Source: DASTFP01 sp963744345
Lineage (GTDB): Bacteria > Verrucomicrobiota > Verrucomicrobiia > Chthoniobacterales > Terrimicrobiaceae
NCBI GenBank assembly: GCA_963744345.1
Contig: CAVUTD010000019.1
Location: 124,001 to 188,000 of the forward strand
Direction: 5' to 3'
DNA: 64,000 nt
In this document: positions 1 to 8,509 of the stretch, one piece after another
How positions within the stretch are numbered: position 1 is the first letter of the stretch
Layout of the letters: each line of letters starts with the position of its first letter
The notes under the pieces: model-generated
Told to the model about the DNA's origin: nothing
The model's database searches: none
Seen by the model: only the letters and a program-made list of their open reading frames with translations
Program-made: the position numbers and the translations under genes

Positions 1-304
1 TGCCGGGGCGAACCACGGCGACCCAGTGCTCCGGGTTACCCTTGCCTTTACCCATGCGGGTCTCGGGCGGACGGGCCGTCACCGACTTATCGGGAAAGAT
101 GCGAATCCAGAGCTTGCCCTTGCGTTTCATATTGCGGGTCATGGCGACGCGGGCGGCTTCGATCTGGATATTTGTGATCCAAGCTCGCTCGAGGGTTTGC
201 AGTCCAAATTCGCCAAAGTCGATCTTGAGATTGCGCGAGGCATTTCCGGCGCGGCTCCCACGCTGGGTCTTGCGGTACTTCACGCGTTTAGGCATCAAAG
301 GCAT
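1..304 (-). CDS. rplP: 50S ribosomal protein L16 (partial, C-terminus off the window)
   Basis: About 101 N-terminal residues of ribosomal protein L16 are visible, reading MPLMPKRVKYRKTQRG and later RIFPDKSVTARPPETRMGKG, both characteristic of L16. L16 binds 23S rRNA near the A site and the peptidyl transferase centre. The ATG at 304-302 is preceded by a strong AGGAGG about 6 bases upstream, which fixes the start. The gene follows rpsC by 18 bases, its normal place in the S10 operon. The stop codon lies beyond position 1, so the protein is cut by the window edge and not necessarily broken. Confidence 0.95.
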   Translation of the reverse strand, partial: MPLMPKRVKYRKTQRGSRAGNASRNLKIDFGEFGLQTLERAWITNIQIEAARVAMTRNMKRKGKLWIRIFPDKSVTARPPETRMGKGKGNPEHWVAVVRPG

Positions 305-322
305 GATTGTTCCTCCTGGGAT

Positions 323-1024
323 TTAAGCGGCTGCGATATCCCCTCTCATGCCGCGATGACGATCCTTGGACTGCTCTTGCTTTTGCTCCTCCCCCTCCGG
401 GGGTGGCTTTTTGCAGATCCAGCACTTTACGCCAATCTTGCCGGCGACAGTGGAGGCTTCCGCGAACCCATAGTCGATAGGCTGGCGCATCGTATGAAGG
501 GGGATCATCCCTTCGCGATACCACTCCGTGCGTGCGATCTCCGCGCCTCCAAGCCGGCCGGAGGATCGGATCTTGATTCCGAGCGCACCTTGTTCCATGG
601 CGAGCTGCACCGCGCGCTTCATCGCGCGGCGGAAAGAAATGCGCCGCTCAAGTTGCGAGGCCACATTTTCGGCGACAAGCTGCGCCTCGATGTCCGGCGT
701 TTTAATTTCGATGATATCAATCTTGACCTGCTTACCGCCGGCCAGCCGCGAGATCTCGTCCGTCATTTTCTCGATCTCGGCTCCCTTGCGTCCGATGACC
801 ACTCCAGGGCGGGCCGTATGGATGGTTACCCGGAGGCTGTTCCAGGCGCGTTCAATGACGATACGGGATATGGCAGCCTGTCGGAGCTTCTTGTGAAGGA
901 ACTCGCGGATCTTGGCGTCGGCGAGTAAATAGTCCGCAAAATCCTTGCGTGAGGCATACCACTTTGACGACCAGTCGCGGCTGATCGGGAGGCGGAAGCC
1001 GATTGGATTTACTTTCTGTCCCAT
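323..1024 (-). CDS. rpsC: 30S ribosomal protein S3
   Basis: This is a 233-residue S3 beginning MGQKVNPIGFRLPISRDW, with the KH-domain region (GRKGAEIEKMTDEISRL) and the conserved IKTPDIEAQLVAENVA segment. S3 sits at the mRNA entry channel of the small subunit and has RNA-helicase-associated basic residues. The length is ordinary, and the last 25 or so residues form a charged tail (EGEEQKQEQSKDRHRG). It starts 2 bases after the rplV stop and precedes rplP, as in canonical S10 operons. Identification is secure from sequence. Confidence 0.97.
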   Translation of the reverse strand: MGQKVNPIGFRLPISRDWSSKWYASRKDFADYLLADAKIREFLHKKLRQAAISRIVIERAWNSLRVTIHTARPGVVIGRKGAEIEKMTDEISRLAGGKQVKIDIIEIKTPDIEAQLVAENVASQLERRISFRRAMKRAVQLAMEQGALGIKIRSSGRLGGAEIARTEWYREGMIPLHTMRQPIDYGFAEASTVAGKIGVKCWICKKPPPEGEEQKQEQSKDRHRGMRGDIAAA

Positions 1025-1026
1025 GG

Positions 1027-1500
1027 TTATTGCTTGGAATGGCCTTTCGGGGCGGTTGGGGTGGGGGAGGCGGACGAACGCTCAGTTTTCCTGGAAGTTT
1101 TGGTGTTCTTTGGAGTGGTGGGCTTCTTCGATTTTCTGTCGCCGTTCTTTTCGCGGTGTTTGATCTCGAGTTCGTCAGTGAGAATGATGCGGATGTGACT
1201 GGTGCGCTTGCGGATCGGTCCTGCGCTGCCGCGGGCTTTCGGCTGAAAGCGCTTGGAGGTAGGACCTTCCCCCACGACGGCTTGCTGGATCACGAGATTG
1301 GACACATTCAGGTTGTTGTTGTTCTCGGCGTTCGCGACGGCGCTGGCGAGCGTCTTTCTTACGAGGCCGGCTGCCTTCTTCGGTACGAAGCGCAGCAAAT
1401 CCAAGGCGTCCGAAGCCGGAAGCCCCTGGATTTCCCGTGTAACCTCCCGGGCCTTGAAGGCCGAAATCCGGGCGAAACGGTATGTCGATCGAACCTGCAT
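1027..1500 (-). CDS. rplV: 50S ribosomal protein L22 with a basic C-terminal extension
   Basis: The first 110 or so residues are a normal L22: RFARISAFKAREVTREIQGL at the N-terminus, and GPTSKRFQPKARGSAGPI in the region that corresponds to the hairpin reaching the exit tunnel. The protein is 157 residues long, whereas most bacterial L22 proteins are about 110-120. The extra 40 or so residues are rich in Lys, Ser, Thr and Pro and look disordered. It lies 31 bases after the inserted exported-protein gene and 2 bases before rpsC. That 31-base gap is the largest inside this part of the operon. Confidence 0.95.
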   Translation of the reverse strand: MQVRSTYRFARISAFKAREVTREIQGLPASDALDLLRFVPKKAAGLVRKTLASAVANAENNNNLNVSNLVIQQAVVGEGPTSKRFQPKARGSAGPIRKRTSHIRIILTDELEIKHREKNGDRKSKKPTTPKNTKTSRKTERSSASPTPTAPKGHSKQ

Positions 1501-1531
1501 TTATGGTGTTTCCTCGTTGGGGTTAAGCTGG

Positions 1532-2335
1532 TCAGCGGCGGGCATCCACCTTGAGGCGGTCGCCGTTTTTGACTGGCACTTTTTCCGATTCGAGACTCTG
1601 AATAACTGCTCCGCTGATACTGTCGCGCACATCAACCACGCGCACCTCGCCGATGCGCTTATCCTCGCGCCAGACCTGAAAGGGCATGCCTATACGCACG
1701 CCTTGTTTCTCGCCGATGTTAGCAACGATCAAGGCGAGCTCTTCCTTCACGTCAACGACCATTCCATCGTCGAGGCTCGCTTCTACCGGACCCGCTTTGG
1801 CCGCCTTCGGCGCACCAAGAAGTTCGTTGGTCTTGCGGAGCTCCGTTTCGACGGCCAGGCGCGCTTGAGGATCCATGCCTTCGGAGCTCTTAATCATCAC
1901 CTGCACGGCTTCGGCAATACGGACGAGCTGGTTAGTCGCACTTTCGTGTTGTTCCTTCAACACGCGCAAGTCTCGCACGGCAGCAAGCAGTCTTTGCTCC
2001 AGCTTGCTCTGGTCTTTCTCGACTCCGGCCAGGCCAAAAGCTTCAATTCTCAAGGTAAGCTCAGCGGCCTGACGTTTGAAGGTTTCGGCTTCGCTATTGG
2101 AGATGGCGAGGCTTTCGGTGAGCGACTTGATGCTGGAGCGAAGCAGGATGATTTGCTCCTGCAGCGCTTCGAGCTCAGCAGTGTTTTCCTCTCCCGGTGT
2201 AGGCACGCTGATGGTGACACCCTCTGCGGAGCGGATTCGATTATCAGAGTCTGTCAAAGATCGGTCGCTCTGCGCTCCCGCTGATAACAGGGGGAGGAGA
2301 ACGAAAAGCGGCGTCGCTATCGCAGCGAGCCTCAT
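1532..2335 (-). CDS. Exported coiled-coil protein inserted in the S10 operon
   Basis: A 267-residue protein that is not a ribosomal protein. Residues 1-22 form a clear signal peptide (basic start, hydrophobic core FVLLPLLS, AGA-Q cleavage site). Residues about 52-150 are heptad-rich and predicted coiled coil. Residues about 185-265 form a beta-rich module (DDGMVVDV, IGEKQGVRIGMPFQVWRE, IGEVRVVDV) resembling the C-terminal domains of FlgT-like and related envelope proteins. That resemblance is by eye only. The ATG lies 3 bases after the rpsS stop, with no obvious Shine-Dalgarno of its own, so translation is probably coupled to rpsS. It shares strand and operon with the ribosomal genes. The cellular role is unknown; a periplasmic or wall-associated location is inferred. 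Confidence 0.85.
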   Translation of the reverse strand: MRLAAIATPLFVLLPLLSAGAQSDRSLTDSDNRIRSAEGVTISVPTPGEENTAELEALQEQIILLRSSIKSLTESLAISNSEAETFKRQAAELTLRIEAFGLAGVEKDQSKLEQRLLAAVRDLRVLKEQHESATNQLVRIAEAVQVMIKSSEGMDPQARLAVETELRKTNELLGAPKAAKAGPVEASLDDGMVVDVKEELALIVANIGEKQGVRIGMPFQVWREDKRIGEVRVVDVRDSISGAVIQSLESEKVPVKNGDRLKVDARR

Positions 2336-2338
2336 TGT

Positions 2339-2617
2339 CTATTTGGTCACTTTTGCGGTGTGAGAACCGTGTTTCTTGAAGATTCGCGTCGGGGAAAATT
2401 CGCCCAGTTTGTGGCCGACCATGTTCTCCGTGACGAAAACCGGAATGAAGGTCTTCCCGTTGTGGACGTTGAAAGTGTGGCCGACGAAGTCGGGCGTGAT
2501 CGTGCTACGGCGCGACCACGTCTTGATCGGCTTCTTGCCACCGGATTCGTTCATCTGGTCGATCTTGTCGAGCAGTTTCCACTCCACAAAGGGGCCTTTT
2601 TTCAGGGAGCGTGCCAT
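2339..2617 (-). CDS. rpsS: 30S ribosomal protein S19
   Basis: A 92-residue S19 of normal length (MARSLKKGPFVEWKLLDKI, then RRSTITPDFVGHTFNVHNGK and GHKLGEFSPTR). S19 forms a complex with S13 in the head of the small subunit and contacts the A-site tRNA region. It begins 2 bases after rplB ends. In the standard S10 operon rplV follows directly; here the exported coiled-coil gene starts 3 bases downstream instead. Confidence 0.97.
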   Translation of the reverse strand: MARSLKKGPFVEWKLLDKIDQMNESGGKKPIKTWSRRSTITPDFVGHTFNVHNGKTFIPVFVTENMVGHKLGEFSPTRIFKKHGSHTAKVTK

Positions 2618-2619
2618 AG

Positions 2620-3468
2620 TTAGTTTTGAACTTTGCTCCTACGTCTCTGGACGATGAAGCTGTCAGAGGACTTGTGTTTGCGGCGCGTTTTGAAGCCTTT
2701 GGCGAGCTGACCCCAGGGGCTCATGGGATGATGGCGTCCGCCTCCTCCCTTGCTCTTACCTTGTCCGCCCCCCATGGGGTGGTCGATGGGATTCATGACC
2801 ATGCCACGGACGTGCGGTCGCTGGCCCAGCCATCGCGTTCGTCCCGCTTTACCGCTGGAAACGTTCATGTGATCGGTGTTTCCGACTTGGCCGATCGTCG
2901 CGTAGCATTTCTCGTTGATGCGGCGGATTTCGCCTGAAGCGAGCTTGATCAGGGCGTAGCCGCCCTCGCGATTCGCCAGAGTGGCTTGGGAGCCGGCGCT
3001 CCGGATCATCTGCGCGCCTCGTCCGGGCAGAATCTCAATATTATGAATCATGGTGCCAAGCGGGATCGCCTTGAGTGGAAGAGCGTTGCCGAGCGAAGGC
3101 TCGACCGATTCTCCCGAGCGTACTTTTGCGCCGACCGCCAGACCCACCGGAGCGAGAATGTAGGATTTCTCACCATCCTGGTAGCGAAGCAATGCTATGC
3201 GGGCCGAGCGGTTTGGATCATATTCAATGGCGACCACTTCGGCGGGCACGTCTCGTTTCTTGCGTTTGAAATCGACGAGGCGGTACTTCCTTTTGTGTCC
3301 GCCACCGCGGTGACGAGAGGTGAGACGACCCTGATTGTTGCGGCCACCGGTTCCTTTCCGCGTCGTGGTGAGGGTCTTTTCCGGGCGGTCCTTGGTAATC
3401 TCGGCAAAGTCCGGAAGCACCTTGAAGCGGCTTGAAGGGGTGAGAGCTCGAATTTTCTTTAGTCCCAT
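2620..3468 (-). CDS. rplB: 50S ribosomal protein L2
   Basis: A 282-residue L2 with the typical SRHRGGGHKRKYR segment, the RSAGSQATLANREGGYALIKL core and the C-terminal HPMGGGQGKSKGG region, which includes the histidine area near the peptidyl transferase centre. L2 is needed for subunit association and tRNA binding. It starts at MGLKKIRALTPSSRF, 4 bases after the rplW stop, and is followed by rpsS. Length and gene order are both canonical. Confidence 0.97.
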   Translation of the reverse strand: MGLKKIRALTPSSRFKVLPDFAEITKDRPEKTLTTTRKGTGGRNNQGRLTSRHRGGGHKRKYRLVDFKRKKRDVPAEVVAIEYDPNRSARIALLRYQDGEKSYILAPVGLAVGAKVRSGESVEPSLGNALPLKAIPLGTMIHNIEILPGRGAQMIRSAGSQATLANREGGYALIKLASGEIRRINEKCYATIGQVGNTDHMNVSSGKAGRTRWLGQRPHVRGMVMNPIDHPMGGGQGKSKGGGGRHHPMSPWGQLAKGFKTRRKHKSSDSFIVQRRRSKVQN

Positions 3469-3472
3469 GAGC

Positions 3473-3757
3473 TTAGACTAGGACGATCTTTTCGCCCTCT
3501 TTGAGCGTTACGACGGCCTTTTTCCAATGGCTGCGGCGGCCGAAATTCGCGGTGCGCTCCCGCTTTTTTTTCCCGGCGAAGTTGGCCGTGTTAACCCGTA
3601 CCACCGTCTTCTTGAAGAGCAGCTCGACAGCCCGCTTGATCTCAATCTTGTTGGCCCTGGGGCTGACTCGAAAAACGTATTGATTATGCTTTTCGGAGAG
3701 CAGAGTCGCCTTTTCGGTGAGAAGCACAGTTTGAATGTGGTCGAAAGAGTCTTTCAT
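3473..3757 (-). CDS. rplW: 50S ribosomal protein L23
   Basis: A 94-residue L23 with the LLTEKATLLSEKHNQYVFRV motif and the conserved KIEIKRAVELLFKKTVVRVN helix-strand unit. L23 sits at the polypeptide exit site and docks trigger factor and SRP. Its ATG overlaps the rplD stop by 4 bases (ATGA), a coupled arrangement common in this operon. Size is normal. Confidence 0.95.
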   Translation of the reverse strand: MKDSFDHIQTVLLTEKATLLSEKHNQYVFRVSPRANKIEIKRAVELLFKKTVVRVNTANFAGKKKRERTANFGRRSHWKKAVVTLKEGEKIVLV

Positions 3758-4371
3758 TGAGCCAGTCTTTCTGAAAGAGTGGCGAGGGCCTCTTTTGTCA
3801 CGATGATCTTGTCAAAAGCCAGGAGTTGCTCCGTGTTGACGTCCGCCGCGCGCGCGAGGAGGGCAGTCTTTACGTTGCGGGCAGCTCGATAGGTTTTTTC
3901 GTCGAAGGCAACGTTGATAACCAGAATTTTCCGTGCGTTGCCGGCGGCTTCAGCGAGCAGGGCGAGGAATTGCTTGGTCTTGGCCGTTTCGACGGCAAAA
4001 GCATCCGCGAGCAAGATATCGCCTGAGAGCGCGCGTTCGCTAAACGCCTTTCGGAGGGCCAGGGTTTTAACTTTCTTGGGTACTTTCTTGGAGTAATCAC
4101 GCGGGTGCGGTCCAAAAGCGACACCTCCGCCGACCCAAATCGGCGAGGATTTATAGCCAGCGCGTGCGCGGCCGGTTCCTTTCTGACGCCACGGTTTGGC
4201 GCCGCTCAAATTGACATCAGCTTTCGTCTTGGTGCTGGCAGTGCCCTGGCGGCGGTTCGCGCGCAAGGCCACTACGACCTCGTGCACAGCCTGGCGTCCC
4301 TTCTTGGGGTCGGATATGAGCTCGATCGCCGCCTGCTTCGCGTCTTCGGCAGTAAGGGTTGCTACGCTCAC
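3754..4371 (-). CDS. rplD: 50S ribosomal protein L4
   Basis: A 205-residue L4. The conserved loop that lines the exit tunnel is visible (RQGTASTKTKADVNLSGAKP, then WRQKGTGRARAG), followed by FGPHPRDYSKKVPKK. In enterobacteria L4 also represses its own S10 operon; there is no evidence here for that leader mechanism. It begins 4 bases after the rplC stop and overlaps rplW by 4 bases. Confidence 0.96.
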   Translation of the reverse strand: MSVATLTAEDAKQAAIELISDPKKGRQAVHEVVVALRANRRQGTASTKTKADVNLSGAKPWRQKGTGRARAGYKSSPIWVGGGVAFGPHPRDYSKKVPKKVKTLALRKAFSERALSGDILLADAFAVETAKTKQFLALLAEAAGNARKILVINVAFDEKTYRAARNVKTALLARAADVNTEQLLAFDKIIVTKEALATLSERLAQ

Positions 4372-4375
4372 GGGA

Positions 4376-5026
4376 TTATTCCTTCTCTCCTTTGGCAGAT
4401 CTCTTCTTGGCCGGACGGATCATGACGTTGGAGCCGTTGGCGCCTGGAACCGCGCCGCTGACCAGGATGACTCCATCGTCTTCGCGAATCTGGAGGATGC
4501 GTAGATTTTGAACCGTGACGCGCTCATCTCCCATGTGCCCGGGCATGCCCATGTTTTTCCAAACGCGACCCGGAGTCGAACGATTGCCAATAGCGCCATT
4601 ACGACGGTGCATCATCGACCCGTGGCTGGCCGGTTGACCGTCAAAATTATGCTTCTTAACCACGCCTTGAAATCCTTTGCCTTTCGACTGACCGATGACA
4701 TCGACGAACTGCCCAACTTCGAAAAGAGCGAGTGCAACCTCTGTGTTCTCCGGCGCTGATTCATCGTCCGCAAGTCGAAATTCGCGAACGAATTTTTTGG
4801 GGGTTGAAGAGCTCTTAGCGAAGTGACCCGCCTGCGCTTTGGTCACGCGCTGAGGCTTCTGGTCCGCATAACCCACCTGAACCGCACGATAACCGTCCTT
4901 TTCGGTACTTTTCACCTGAAGGAGTCGATTTCCACTCGCGTCAATGACTGTGGCTGTGGTGAGGCGGCCTTTTTCGTCAAAGAGCCGGGTCATCCCGAGT
5001 TTCTTGCCTAAAAGTCCTATGCTCAT
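4376..5026 (-). CDS. rplC: 50S ribosomal protein L3
   Basis: A 216-residue L3 beginning MSIGLLGKKLGMTRLFDEKG, with the family signature around residues 105-160 (VDVIGQSKGKGFQGVVKKHN, PGRVWKNMGMPGHMGDERVT). L3 is an early assembly protein that approaches the peptidyl transferase centre. The C-terminus is basic (IRPAKKRSAKGEKE). It starts 11 bases after rpsJ ends. Confidence 0.96.
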   Translation of the reverse strand: MSIGLLGKKLGMTRLFDEKGRLTTATVIDASGNRLLQVKSTEKDGYRAVQVGYADQKPQRVTKAQAGHFAKSSSTPKKFVREFRLADDESAPENTEVALALFEVGQFVDVIGQSKGKGFQGVVKKHNFDGQPASHGSMMHRRNGAIGNRSTPGRVWKNMGMPGHMGDERVTVQNLRILQIREDDGVILVSGAVPGANGSNVMIRPAKKRSAKGEKE

Positions 5027-5037
5027 GACGCCTTCTG

Positions 5038-5355
5038 TTAGATCTTGATCGTGATATCTACTCCGGCCGGGAGATTGAGTTTGCGGAGCTCATCCACCGT
5101 TTTCGCGGTCGGCTCGACGATGTCGAGCAGCCGTTTGTGAGTGCGGATTTCGAATTGATCCATGGCCTTCTTATCCACGTGCGGCGAGCGATTCACGGTG
5201 AATTTCTCGATTCGAGTGGGAAGAGGAATTGGGCCAGTCACCTTCGAGCCGGTTCGTTTCGCCGTCTCGACAATTTCCGCGGCCGAGGCGTCCAAAATTC
5301 GATAATCGAAGGCCTTGAGTCGGATCCGTATGCGTTGGCCGGCGGGAGTGGACAT
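5038..5355 (-). CDS. rpsJ: 30S ribosomal protein S10
   Basis: A 105-residue S10 (IRIRLKAFDYRILDASAAEI, GPIPLPTRIEKFTVNRSPHV, FEIRTHKRLLDIVEPTAKTV). It is the first gene of the S10 operon on this strand. S10 also serves as NusE in transcription antitermination in well-studied bacteria. A candidate promoter lies 34-64 bases upstream of its start codon. Confidence 0.97.
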   Translation of the reverse strand: MSTPAGQRIRIRLKAFDYRILDASAAEIVETAKRTGSKVTGPIPLPTRIEKFTVNRSPHVDKKAMDQFEIRTHKRLLDIVEPTAKTVDELRKLNLPAGVDITIKI

Positions 5356-5388
5356 GTGTTATAAAGAACGGTTGAGGGTTTGACCCTT

Positions 5389-5419
5389 ATTATCAGACTA
5401 GCAAAGCCGCTTTCGACAA
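5389..5419 (-). promoter_or_regulatory. Candidate sigma-70 promoter for the S10 operon
   Basis: On the minus strand a TTGTCG element (5419-5414) and a GATAAT element (5394-5389) are separated by 19 bases, one or two longer than ideal. The placement is sensible, 34 bases upstream of rpsJ and downstream of the putative clpB terminator. It is a match by eye only. Confidence 0.35.
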
Positions 5420-5525
5420 CAAGGTCGTCCCGGCGCTTTGCAGAGCGTCGTCATTCTGCATGAAATCCACTGTGTCATTGTCTTCGATTTACTACCTTTC
5501 TAGAACGCCGCTGAAATCAGGAGAC

Positions 5526-5548
5526 AAAAAAAGCACGCAGAGGTGCTT
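5526..5548 (-). terminator. Probable intrinsic terminator after clpB
   Basis: On the minus strand AAGCAC, a six-base loop CTCTGC and GTGCTT form a 6-bp stem followed by a run of T residues (7 A residues at 5526-5532 on plus). It lies about 180 bases after the clpB stop and before the S10 promoter candidate, so it would separate the two transcription units. The stem is short. Confidence 0.5.
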
Positions 5549-5727
5549 CTCACGATTCCCCGACGTGGCGCGGGAAACGACACCATAGATGTTGCTGTCA
5601 GCGAAGCAAGAGAAAAGTTGAGGAAATATCCCGGGGCTGCGGCCGGAGCGCTCCCGATGGCGTTGTCTGGTAAGCCCATCCCACGCTTTCCATCTCTGCT
5701 CGTGCTCCAGCGGGCGGTTTCTGCGCG

Positions 5728-8295
5728 TTAGGCGCTGTTGAAAACGAGACGATCGTCTGCTGCGTCTACCGTAATGCGATCTCCATCGTGGAATTTACCG
5801 TCTAGAATTTCCAAGCTTAGGGGATCGAGGATCTCCCGTTGAATGACACGTCTCAGCGGTCGAGCACCATAGGCGGGATCGTAGCCTTCCTTTGAGAGGA
5901 ACCTCTTCGCGGCGTCGGTCAGTTGCAGAGAGATGTGATTTTTTTCCAGGCGGGTGAGCAGCCGTGCGAGCTGAATATCGACGATCTTGGTGATTTGGCG
6001 GTCATCAAGGCGATCAAAAATGATGATCTCATCGACGCGATTAAGGAACTCCGGCCGGAAATGGCCCCGAAGCGCTTCGGTAACGCGGCGATTGCGTTCC
6101 TCTTTTGGCAGATCCTCCATGATATACTGGCTCCCGATGTTTGAGGTGAGAATGATGACAGTGTTCTTGAAGTCGACTGTGCGGCCTTGGCCATCGGTAA
6201 TGCGTCCATCATCGAGCACTTGAAGCAAAACATTGAACACGTCCTGATGCGCCTTTTCAATTTCGTCGAAGAGAACGACTGAGTAGGGTTTGCGGCGAAC
6301 GGCCTCGCTAAGTTGGCCGCCTTCCTCGTAGCCGACGTATCCGGGAGGTGCGCCAATCAACCTGGCGACCGTGTGCTTTTCCATGTATTCGCTCATGTCC
6401 AGCCGGATCATGGCGCGCTCGTCGTCGAAAAGAAATTCGGCAAGCGCTTTGGAGAGTTCCGTCTTCCCGACCCCGGTTGGTCCAAGAAACATGAACGAGC
6501 CAATCGGACGGTTTTCGTCCTGGAGACCCGCGCGTGCTCGCCGCACCGAATTCGACACAGCCCTGATGGCCTGCTCCTGGCCGACGACGCGTTCCATCAG
6601 CCGCTCCTCCATTTTGACGAGCTTGTGACGTTCGCTCTCTTGAAGCCGGGAAACCGGAATTCCGGTCCAACTTGAGACGACCTTCGCGATGTCTTCCTCG
6701 GTGACTTCCTCTTTGAGCAAGGCCGGTCCGCCTTGTGCCTGTTTTTCCTTGAACGCGTCAAGTTGCGCCTGCAGGTCGGGAAGCAGCCCATATTGAATCT
6801 CCGAAGCGCGATGCAGGTCTCCTCGGCGTTGAGCTTGCTCGAGTTCGGTTTTCAGTTGTTCGATTTGCTCGGCGATTTTCTGAGATTTCGCAATTTCGTC
6901 TTTTTCCTTCTGCCATTGCGCTTTGAGGCGGCTCGAGTGCTCCTTATGATCGGCCAGTTCCTTTTCAAGTTTGGCGAAACGTTCTTTGCTGGCAGCGTCT
7001 CTTTCTTTCTTGAGCGCCTCCCTCTCCATTTCGAGCTGCATAATTTGCCGCTCAAGCTGGTCGATTTCCGTTGGAAGTGAGTCGAGCTCGATCTTGAGGC
7101 GTGAGGCCGCCTCGTCCATAAGGTCGACCGCCTTATCTGGCAGAAATCGGTCGCTGATGTAGCGGTGAGAGAGGGTAGCGGCGGCGATCAGAGCAGCATC
7201 TTGGATGCGCACTCCGTGATGCACTTCGTAGCGCTCTTTGAGTCCACGGAGAATGGCGATAGTGTCTTCAAGGCTGGGCTCCTCGACCATCACGGGTTGG
7301 AAGCGGCGCTCGAGGGCGGCATCCTTCTCGATGTACTTTCGGTATTCATCAAGCGTGGTCGCACCGATGGCTCGCAGTTCGCCGCGGGCAAGCTGAGGCT
7401 TGAGCATGTTCGATGCGTCGGCGGCACCTTCGGCCGCGCCGGCTCCGACAATTGTGTGAAGTTCGTCGATAAAGAGGATGATCTTGCCTTCCGAGGATGT
7501 CACCTCATTAAGGAATGCCTTGAGGCGATCTTCAAACTCGCCGCGGAACTTCGCACCGGCGATCATCGCGCCGATATCCATGGCAATGACGCGTTTATTC
7601 TTGAGCGACTCAGGGACGTCTCCCCCGACGATCCGTCGAGCGAGGCCCTCCACGATGGCCGTCTTGCCTACGCCAGGTTCCCCGATAAGGACCGGATTAT
7701 TCTTTGTGCGTCGAGAAAGGACTTGCATTGTGCGCCGGATCTCGTTGTCACGGCCGATTACCGGATCGATCTTGCCCTTGCGGGCAAGCTCAGTGAGGTC
7801 GCGTCCATATTTCTCGAGAGCCTGATACTTGCCTTCGGGGTCCTGATCGGTGACGCGCTGGTTTCCGCGAATGCTTTGAAGCGCCTGCATGAGCTTATCG
7901 CGGCTGATACCCGTATTTTTCAGAAATCTTGCCGCGGGTGTGCTGGAATCCAGCAGAGCCAGGAGGAAGTGTTCGGCGCTAAGATATTCGTCCTTAAGCT
8001 TCGCCATTTCGGCTTCGGCAGCGTCTAGAGTTCTGCGGAGGTCCGACCCAAGACTTGGGGATGCGCCCCCGTGAACACTCGTGCGTCGCGCAAGCTCGGC
8101 TTCGAGCTGGTTCTCAAGCTCAGTCGGCCGAATAGCTAGTGTCTCAAGGAGCGGGCGCGCAAGACCTTCGGACTGCCGGAGCAGCGCCAGCAGAAAGTGT
8201 TCGGTGGAAATTTCTGCGTGGTTGCGTTTCGAGGCAAGATCGAGCGAGGCATTGAAGGCCTCTTGCATCTTCGCAGTGAATCTGTCAGGGCGCAT
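5728..8295 (-). CDS. clpB: ATP-dependent disaggregase ClpB
   Basis: An 855-residue ClpB/Hsp104-type AAA+ protein of normal length. The order is: N-terminal Clp repeat domain (MRPDRFTAKMQEAFNASLDL), first AAA module (Walker A GEPGVGKT near residue 205; DELHTIVGAGAAEGAADA), a long coiled-coil middle domain at about 410-525 that distinguishes ClpB from ClpA/ClpC, and a second AAA module (GPTGVGKTE, LDMSEYMEKHTVARLIGAPP). With DnaK it rescues aggregated proteins in the cytoplasm. No CIRCE element is visible in the 150 bases upstream. Confidence 0.97.
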   Translation of the reverse strand: MRPDRFTAKMQEAFNASLDLASKRNHAEISTEHFLLALLRQSEGLARPLLETLAIRPTELENQLEAELARRTSVHGGASPSLGSDLRRTLDAAEAEMAKLKDEYLSAEHFLLALLDSSTPAARFLKNTGISRDKLMQALQSIRGNQRVTDQDPEGKYQALEKYGRDLTELARKGKIDPVIGRDNEIRRTMQVLSRRTKNNPVLIGEPGVGKTAIVEGLARRIVGGDVPESLKNKRVIAMDIGAMIAGAKFRGEFEDRLKAFLNEVTSSEGKIILFIDELHTIVGAGAAEGAADASNMLKPQLARGELRAIGATTLDEYRKYIEKDAALERRFQPVMVEEPSLEDTIAILRGLKERYEVHHGVRIQDAALIAAATLSHRYISDRFLPDKAVDLMDEAASRLKIELDSLPTEIDQLERQIMQLEMEREALKKERDAASKERFAKLEKELADHKEHSSRLKAQWQKEKDEIAKSQKIAEQIEQLKTELEQAQRRGDLHRASEIQYGLLPDLQAQLDAFKEKQAQGGPALLKEEVTEEDIAKVVSSWTGIPVSRLQESERHKLVKMEERLMERVVGQEQAIRAVSNSVRRARAGLQDENRPIGSFMFLGPTGVGKTELSKALAEFLFDDERAMIRLDMSEYMEKHTVARLIGAPPGYVGYEEGGQLSEAVRRKPYSVVLFDEIEKAHQDVFNVLLQVLDDGRITDGQGRTVDFKNTVIILTSNIGSQYIMEDLPKEERNRRVTEALRGHFRPEFLNRVDEIIIFDRLDDRQITKIVDIQLARLLTRLEKNHISLQLTDAAKRFLSKEGYDPAYGARPLRRVIQREILDPLSLEILDGKFHDGDRITVDAADDRLVFNSA

Positions 8296-8509
8296 GGTAG
8301 AATAAAGTTAGCAGTTTCTCAGGGCACAACGAGGTAAAAAGGGCGCCGGCACTCACTCGCCGACAACCTTTCCACTATTCGGATGAAGGCGTAATAACCA
8401 GAGATGGACAAAAATCCTCCGCTCGGATGAAGATAAATTCAGAGCTTTGGCAGGGAGGCCCATCTTAATAGTTTGTCAGAAGCCATCCGCCATCAGTTAT
8501 GCTGCCGCG

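Noticed and set aside
26..928. A 300-codon plus-strand open frame opposite rpsC and rplP
   Set aside because: It is the antisense shadow of well-identified ribosomal genes in a GC-rich sequence.
5543..5731. Plus-strand open frame between clpB and rpsJ
   Set aside because: It overlaps the clpB end and the probable terminator, with no domain or ribosome-binding site.
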